Shown here: piece by piece, positions 57,120 to 64,000 of the stretch | How positions within the stretch are numbered: position 1 is the stretch's first letter | Layout: every line of letters starts with the position of its first letter | Assembly (NCBI RefSeq): GCF_030445035.2 | Contig: NC_080694.1 | Location: 72,493,147-72,557,146 of the forward strand | Origin: Dasypus novemcinctus | Lineage: Eukaryota > Chordata > Mammalia > Cingulata > Dasypodidae | Reading direction: 5' to 3' | DNA length: 64,000 bases | Program-made: the position numbers and the translations under genes | The notes under the pieces: model-generated | The model's input: the letters and a program-made list of their open reading frames with translations, nothing else | Database searches by the model: none | What the model was told of the DNA's origin: nothing

Positions 57120-58531
57120 CTGAAAGCAATTTCAGAAATCTTCTGAGGCATAAACTGGCATGCAATGAGGAAGTTGAGGTATCAAAAATGTATACTTTGT
57201 TTCAAATAATTTATACTATGTTTATATATAAAAGGAATGGGTACCAAAAATAAACCGAATGTCTAACATAGGTATGTTAAACAATGCATTCCCAGGTAAA
57301 CATTGGGAAACAATGTTTCCCAGGAAACAATGCATTCCCAGTTCCCAGGAACTGACAGAAACTGACTTTGAAAACTTAATGGTAAATTTGTTTTAGGATA
57401 TTACTTGCTATAATTAATTTGTTATATATTCTAATGTACTCTTATGTGAAATGAAATAAAGTAATATGCCTACTTACTCTAGTGAACAGAATGAGGTCTG
57501 CTGATCTGTATGATCCTTTTGATTAATACATTTTAATGTGAGCAGTAAATTACTATTATGAGCAATATTATAGTTGTTATTAAATTTTGAGGATGTTGAT
57601 TTAGCATCATCATTACTCAACTCTAAAGCAACTGCTAATTCACATATGCGTTAAGTGGAATTTTTCAAAGGTTTGTCATGATTTTTTTTTCTCTAACCAG
57701 GGAAATAAATAATTAAAGAAATGATGTTGTAATCAATCATCAACAAAAACAAAATAAAGTCTGGAAATTCTCTAAGCAAGGTGCTTCTGAATTAAACTAA
57801 ACCAATTGTTCAAAGAATCCTGTGAAATCACATATAACTGCAGTCATGTTGAAAAAACTCTGCAGAATTCCTTTTGTACAACGACTTTATTATTTTCTCC
57901 ATGGATACTATAACTTTCAAAACCATTTAAACTTTTTTATTTTCCTTTTTGATAGGTTGTATTGTAATATGTTGTGATACTAGTGAAATAGGAAGAATTC
58001 ATTAAAACTTTGTATTATTTTCCTTTCCTAGCAACAAACTCATACCAATTTAAAGCAATGAGATGATTCTGAAACTGATGGACAAAAGTTAAGATATTCC
58101 TCAATTCGCGGAACCTGTAAGTGAAAATTACACTAAAATGCTAAGACCTGTTAGCATTTTTATGTATTTAGAAAGACAAACACCATCAGACGAGACCATG
58201 AAAATACATTTTGAAATGTAGGGCTACCCAATCAAGAATCTGCATTCACTGTTTCAGACACAACTGACCCTGGAGAAAGGGAATATGCATATCTTTTAAG
58301 AGTATTGGACACCTGATTTGATTGACATTGATACCGTAAGAGTCTAGGCATCATAGTTCACCTGTGAGAGGGGCACACAGAGGGCATGTAACAAGAAGAT
58401 TCGTGGCTCAAATCTACTCTACAATGGACCTTCTGGATATTACAGACACCCAATAGTCATTTACGTAACTACTCACAGTATAATTTGGATTGAATCATAA
58501 TTGGCATTAGACAAACCCTACACTAGGTTTT

Positions 58532-58953
58532 TTTTTTCCAAAGATTTATTTATTTATTTATTTCTCTCTCTTTCCCCCCCAACCTCCCCCATTGTCTGCT
58601 CTCTCTGTATATTTGCTGCGTGTTCTTCTTTGTCCACTTCTGTTGTTGTCAGTGGCACGGGAATCTGTGTTGCTTTTTGTTGTGTCATTTTGTGGATCAG
58701 CTCTCTGTGTGTGTGGTGCCATTCCTGGGCAGGCTTCACTTTCTTTTGCACTGGGTGGCATTCCTTATGGAGTGCACTCATGGTGCGTGGGGCTCCCCTA
58801 CATGGGGGCCATCCCTGCATGGCACAGCACTCCTTGCATGCATCAGCACTGCACATGGGCCAGCTCCACACAAGTCAAGGAGGCCCAGGGTTTGAACTGC
58901 ACACCTCCCATGTGGTAGACGGACGTCCTATCCACTGGACCAAGTCTGCTTCA
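58532..58953 (-). mobile_element. DAS SINE (tRNA-derived), antisense, unit C only
   Basis: In sense it starts gaagcagacttggtccagtg, has gcagttcaaaccctgg as B box, and ends in (aaataaat)n aatcttt, the classic long armadillo DAS form of about 420 bases. Flanks ctacactaggtttt (58,518-58,531) and ctacaccaggtttt (58,954-58,967) form a 14-bp target duplication with one mismatch. Units A and B lack it, so it postdates duplication. Confidence 0.9.
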
Positions 58954-61900
58954 CTACACCAGGTTTTTCATTGTGTGAAATGAGTTATCACACTGAGGGA
59001 GATCAAGTGGAAGCCTTTAGAAAGTTCCTCATCTATCCGGGCAGGATATATGATAATGACAGCTTTTGGAAGTCCTGTGGTGTAGTACCCTGTTGGTACT
59101 GACTTACGAAGAAGAAAGTTGACTATCCCAAAGCATTTTAACAAAAGAATAAGCAGTGGACCCACCTATAAGATATTAAGACTCACAATAAAGGCATCAG
59201 TTAATATAAAGTTTGTGTCTGGCATAAAGAGAAAAAAATCAACTGAATAAAGTAGAATATGGAGTAACAGGTTGAATATTTATGGGGACGTGGGTACTTT
59301 AGCAATGACATCACATATCTGTGAAGAATAGCTAGTTAGCTGTCTGACTCCACAGAGACAGATTAGCCCCAATTATTGGTGATTATCTCACAACATAAGG
59401 AAGCTAATCTTTAAGAGGGTTAGAGAGATTAATAACAAATCTAAAATTCTAAACCTAACAAAATATTGAGCTACACAACCAGAGGGACTTCAAAAACACA
59501 TAGTCCCTTGATTAAAAATATGAGGAATATCATGACAGTGAGTGCAAATCACTCAGCCAAGACAGAAGCCCTTCAGAGGTCAGGGTGATAAACAACCAGT
59601 TTGGTCAAGGTTCAGGAAGTCAACCTGGCTAATAAAACTTAAGACCATATTGGGATAATTTCAGGAGAAAATTTACTTCATAAACAACACCCTGAATGAA
59701 AATAACATGAAGAAAGAAAATTCTTTGTCATGATTCATCACCATAATGGATTTGTAATCAACAAGGGAAACAAGTTAAGATTGAGACGGTGATACTTGAA
59801 AAGAATGAATGGCCTGGCAGGTGCCTCTAAAACTAGAAAGGTGCAGTTACTGTCCTAGTTTACACAACTGATCTCAAGAAACTGAGATGTTTACTTGACT
59901 TCTCTGAGCCTCGGTTTTCTGAAGATAAAATAGGAATGGTATTAATGCTTCCTTCACTAGTTTTTGTAAAAATTAATGGACATGATACATAATGAGGATC
60001 AGAACAATAACATAGGCATTGTATCATATTTGAAGCATATAATACAACAGAGAATTATTAATGTAATAACTATATAATTAATTCCCCTACAAAGCAACAA
60101 CAATGTAAATTCAGTAGAAAAAGAAATAGACAAAGACATGGCATTTTAACTGTTATTAGAAAGCTTAACTAGATATAAATATCATAGAGATATATTCCTC
60201 GCCTAAAGCAAGAGGCAGAATACATCCTGTAGATACCAGCATTAATACCCCTAAGAGAGAGATGTGAACTTTTAGACCCCAAAATTAAAGGAGATTACTT
60301 AGTGTTATTACCAAAAGCCAGATTTAGAGGGTGGAAAATACGATATTTTTCTTTATTCCTTTTCTTTGTTTCTCATAACATTAATGAGTTAAACAATGAG
60401 AATGTTAAAGGCAGTCATATGTCTGTGCTGATCAATGGGATGTAACTGCTCCCCATTCTCTAACTCTTGTGGCCAAGTTTCTTTCCACTTTATAGAAAAA
60501 GAGTATCTTGGAAGGGAGTCTCCAATACGAGCAAGTCAGCTGACATCTCTTTCCTAGGATTTCAAAGTAAATTCGCAATTAAGAATTGTGGTTTTGTCCA
60601 TGGTGCTGAAACCAAGGAAAGCGCAAGGAAATGGAAGAAAATAGGAAGAATGGGGGAAGCAAGGAGAAAGAAATCCTCCAATGAGACCACCTCATCTTCT
60701 AGGTGTAGAGAATAGCCTGTTTATTCTTAAAACATTCTTCCCAGAACCCAGGGGACACAGTCTCTCAGGATATTTATGTGTAGAGATCTGGGGTTCATAA
60801 AAATCAGTCAGATATCCCAAAAGGGAGAGAAGTTTTGAAGATGAAGAAATTATACTGCAATCCAACCTGAATTATCACGTGAAATATTGTTCTCCTATTT
60901 ATAGTCACTGAGAGTGTAAACCTGAAAACCCTTCCTGCCTGGAAGTCAAAATGCTCGAGTAGGTAAGAATGCAGTAGAAAACAGGTTAGGAATGTTCCTT
61001 ATAACCTATCTGTAGTGAGAGAACTATATTTCTGCTAGCACTAAACTTACGTGCCCAGGATTTAAAACCAACTTCGTATATTAGAGTGGACTGCTCTTTG
61101 AGGTTGTAGTTCATGGAGACACCTTACTTCCCATATATTTTTTAATGGCTCATTCTCAATAATATGCCATTTCGCAGGACATACTAAAAAGCAGGTTGAA
61201 TAATTTAGGATAGCAGAGTCTCCAATTTTCTTTAAAGCTTAGGGAGACTTCACTTTCAATTGATTTTTGATATAATTATGTTTTATGATACAGAAAATCG
61301 AAAACTATGTGTGGTTTATCATCTTTATTTTAAACAAGGATGGTGAATTTCTTTAAAAACACAATATATATGACTATGAAAAATCTTTTCTAAGACTTTG
61401 GAAATCAACACATATCTAAGTGTATTAAATATTAGATAATTTCTCCAAATTTTACATACTTACAAAACATAGAATCCCATGGATTACCAAAAAAGATCTT
61501 CCAAATTCATTTGATTTTTTTACTCTAGTAACCTCAAGTCACTCCCTTTCCCCTCCATAATTTCTCATACCTTGAATGACTCCTTCTTTATAGAAAGCTC
61601 CCCAATATCTGCATATCTATACAGAATTCCTTGCAGTTTTGTTCTTTTAACCATTCCTCCGACTCCTCTAAGTTTCTCACATATCATTGCTTCTTCCTTC
61701 CCAAAACAGCCACTACTTCTAGAAATGAAAAGGACAAAGAGGAAGCTACCATGAAAAGTATGTCTCCTTTTATGAGTGTACTTAAGGAGGTAATGTCAGA
61801 TACTTTGCAAATAAAAGAGTAAAGAGGACTCAAAAATTTTTTCTACCTACCAGTAAAATGTTGAAATTTAATTTAAATAGTAAACCTTATTGTAATTAAC

Positions 61901-62271
61901 TCATTTTGATTTCTTTAATAATTTCAACACTACTGAAAAAACACTATTAGTTCTAATATTTAAGTAAAAAATTAATGAATTATTTTTTAAACTATTCTTT
62001 AAATTTTTTTACTAAGTTGTCTTTTTTTTAAAGGATACATAGATCAAAAAAATATTATATTAAAAGTTATAAGACTTTCCTACACACCCGACATCCCACT
62101 CCCCCACTCCTCCCACATCAACAGCTTTTATCATTATGGCACGTTAATTACATTTAGTGAATACATTTGGAGCACTACTGCACTGAATGCATTATAGCTT
62201 ACATTGTAGTTTACACTCTCCCCCAGTACTTTCAGTGCTTTGTGGCAGGATTTATAATGTCCAGCATCTGT

Positions 62272-62287
62272 CCCTGCAATATCATTT
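62272..62287. repeat. Target site duplication, left copy (nested L1)
   Basis: The 16 bases ccctgcaatatcattt recur exactly at 63,461-63,476. Confidence 0.92.
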
Positions 62288-63460
62288 TTTTTTTTTTGAA
62301 TTTTATTTTATTTTTTTTAAATTTTTTTATTTTTTATTGACTTTGTAATAATATTACATTAAAAATATATATGTGAAGTCCCATTCAACCCCACCCCCCC
62401 ACCCCCCCTCTCCGCCCCCCCAACAACACTCGTTCCCATCATCATGACACATCCATTGGATTTGGTAAGTACATCTTTGGGCACCTCTGCACCTCATATA
62501 CATTGGTTCACATCATGGCCCATACTCTCCTCTATTCCATCATGTAGGCCCTGTGAGGATTTACAATGTCCGGTGATTACCTCTGAAGCACCATCCAGGG
62601 CAGCTCCATGTCCCGAAGACGCCTCCACCTCTCATCTCTTCCTGCCTTTCCCCATACCCTTTGTCCATTATGTCCACTTTTCCCAATCCAATGCCACCTC
62701 TTCTATGTGGACACTGGATTGGTTGTGTCCATTGCACCTTTATGTCAAGAGGAGGCTCAGATTCCACCTGGATGCTGGATGCAATCCTCCCATTTTCAGT
62801 TGTAATCACTCTAGGCTCCATGGTGTGGTGGTTGTCCTTCTTCACCTCCATCTTAGCTGAGTGTGGTAAGTCCAATAAATCAGATTGTAGGTGCTGGAGT
62901 CTGTTGAGGCTCAGGATCTGGCTATCACATTGTCAGTCCAGAGATTCAAATCCCCTAAATATATCTTAAACCCCAACATTAACTGCACCTCCAGCACATT
63001 AGCATGAAAGTCTTATGAAGGGAGATCCCATCTGAGTCCAGATTCATCACACATAAACACCATTTCCAAAGAGGGGCCATCTGCCCTGGTAGTTAACCCC
63101 ATCGGCCATGACCATAACTCCCATGGGTCTCTTTAGCCCTCAAAGGAACCAATATCTGGGGGTTGTATCTGCTTTATCTGTCTCTCTGACTCTGCTCAGT
63201 TGTGCATGAGGGCAAACCTTCTGCCAGCCTCCAGACTCTTTTTTAGAAACTCGTAGCCATATAAACTCATTTCTCCTTTCCATTTCCCCCTTACTTTAGG
63301 TCAAACAGCATTTTAAAGTCATGGTATTTTATGTAGACATGGATATTCTGCTGATCCGCATTGAACCTTCCGTATAAGGTCATTTTCCAGTTGCATCATC
63401 AGTTGGTAGTTGATAGTGGTCCCTCGTTGCCAGGGAGGCTCATCCCCGGGTGTCATGTCC
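62288..63460 (-). mobile_element. Nested L1 3'UTR, antisense, with perfect 16-bp TSD
   Basis: It begins with the reversed A-tail (T-rich to about 62,345), then the C-rich complement of the L1 G-rich tract (62,385-62,422), then the 3'UTR in reverse (tccattgcacctttatgtcaagagg, gggttgtatctgctttatctgtctc). The intact duplication and tail make it younger than the L1 it sits in. Confidence 0.92.
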
Positions 63461-63476
63461 CCCTGCAATATCATTT
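63461..63476. repeat. Target site duplication, right copy (nested L1)
   Basis: Identical to 62,272-62,287. Confidence 0.92.
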
Positions 63477-63824
63477 ATGACAATTCCAAGTTCCAAAAAT
63501 GCCCACATATCACATTTCTTCTTCCCTCTCCCTGCCCTCAGCAACTACCATGGCCACATTTTCCAGATTAATTCTCAGTTTCCTCCATTACCAGTCATAA
63601 TAGTTCTATAGTAGAATACCAGTAAGTTCACTCTAATCCATATTTTATTCTTCCATCCTTGGATGCTGGGTTGATGATTTCGACTCCACCATTATATTGA
63701 GAGGGGGTTTGGATCCCACATGATTGACAGATGAGATTCTCTTGCTTGGAGTTGTGGGCACTCTCAATTCCCTGGTGTGGTGGTTCACCATCTTCAGCTC
63801 CCTGTTAGCTGACCTCCACTTTTG

Positions 63825-64000
63825 CAAGAAAGGAGTTTATTTGATGAAAAAGGGAGCATAATTTTCGGGATATTGGGATTGTCTGGAATGACCATGCAAT
63901 GACAGACACAGGTCATTATATATCTTGCCATACCTTACAGAATTATGGGGAAGAGAGTTTAAACTATAATGTAAACTATAACCCAAACTTAGAGGAAATG
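63825..64000 (+). mobile_element. Old L1 3'-end remnant in unit C (cut by window)
   Basis: Matches 3,450-3,620 and 54,410-54,590 (ttatttgatgaaaaaggg, ggattgtctggaatgacc, aactataaccca). It is the unit C copy of the pre-duplication L1 end. Confidence 0.55.

Larger units (their letters stand above)
50286..57375. repeat. Segmental duplication unit B
   Basis: About 7.1 kb, colinear with units A and C. The opening 'atttgttttaggatatta' recurs at 57,382. It contains upstream non-coding DNA, an old L1 3' end, a private SINE and a broken OR12D-like gene. 50,286-54,400 and 55,206-56,195 hold no gene that I can support. Confidence 0.85.
61990..63820 (-). mobile_element. L1 3'UTR fragment, antisense, split by a second L1
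   Basis: Two arms (about 61,990-62,271 and 63,477-63,820) read the L1 3'UTR backwards (agcactactgcactgaatgc, ttccaagttccaaaaatgcccaca, atattgagagggggtttgg). The element interrupts unit C where units A and B run straight into the old L1 3' end. It is itself interrupted by the nested copy below. Confidence 0.8.
57376..64000. repeat. Segmental duplication unit C (right end cut by window)
   Basis: Starts near 57,376 and follows units A and B colinearly. It is enlarged by a SINE (58,532-58,953) and two L1 insertions (about 61,990-63,820). By alignment with unit B its OR12D-like gene should begin roughly 1.5-2 kb past the end of the window. No gene is seen in the part present. Confidence 0.85.

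Noticed and set aside
58501-58983. 160-codon plus-strand open frame
   Set aside because: Falls on an antisense DAS SINE and its flanks, is absent from units A and B, and is not a gene.
1-64000. CRISPR array, operon or other prokaryotic-type system
   Set aside because: No regularly spaced repeats, no compact gene order, and abundant SINE/LINE/ERV content; the window is mammalian.

Overview
The window is mammalian nuclear DNA, most likely from an armadillo (Xenarthra, probably Dasypus). The main clue is a set of tRNA-derived SINEs of the armadillo DAS type, best seen at 58,532-58,953 and 54,803-55,193. MIR, L2, MER5A-like and several ages of L1 are also present. The olfactory receptor (OR) remnants resemble OR12D and OR11A1, which are neighbours in the extended class I MHC region of other mammals, so I infer this is the armadillo counterpart of that cluster. 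Nothing here is bacterial, and I see no intact host protein-coding gene.

Layout. 1-5,990 is unit A of a segmental duplication and ends with a broken OR12D-like gene (4,896-5,814). The start of a further unit (A') follows. It is split by a 4.4-kb L1 insertion (6,506-10,883) with perfect 15-bp target duplications and cut off near 11,330 by an antisense L1 3'UTR. 13-25 kb is gene-poor and full of nested repeats. 25,362-29,528 is a direct tandem duplication of about 2.1 kb, each copy holding a decayed OR pseudogene. 31,016-39,150 is a nearly complete provirus (ERV-1, minus strand) with two 403-bp LTRs, a 6-bp target duplication and a tRNA-Lys1,2-type primer site. Its gag-pol is betaretrovirus-like and its env is of the gamma/D type. 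39,750-40,688 is an OR11A1-like pseudogene (minus). 41,728-47,397 is an older gammaretrovirus-like provirus (ERV-2, minus) with a gag-to-integrase deletion. 49,870-50,285 is a scrap of a third provirus of the same family. 50,286-57,375 is unit B with a second OR12D pseudogene. 57,376-64,000 is unit C, whose OR should lie just beyond the window.

How the parts relate. The locus is a graveyard of chemosensory genes. All five OR copies visible are broken, in different ways. Segmental duplication made the OR12D array, a small tandem duplication copied another OR remnant, and LINEs, SINEs and retroviruses then filled the spaces. The youngest-looking elements are the L1 at 6.9-10.9 kb, the nested L1 at 62.3-63.5 kb and ERV-1, whose LTRs differ at about 15 of 403 positions by my hand count. 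The most notable objects are ERV-1 (mixed ancestry, long open pol and env frames, a strong hairpin between env and the 3' LTR, a YY1/ETS motif cluster in gag) and the tandem L1 pair sharing one target duplication.
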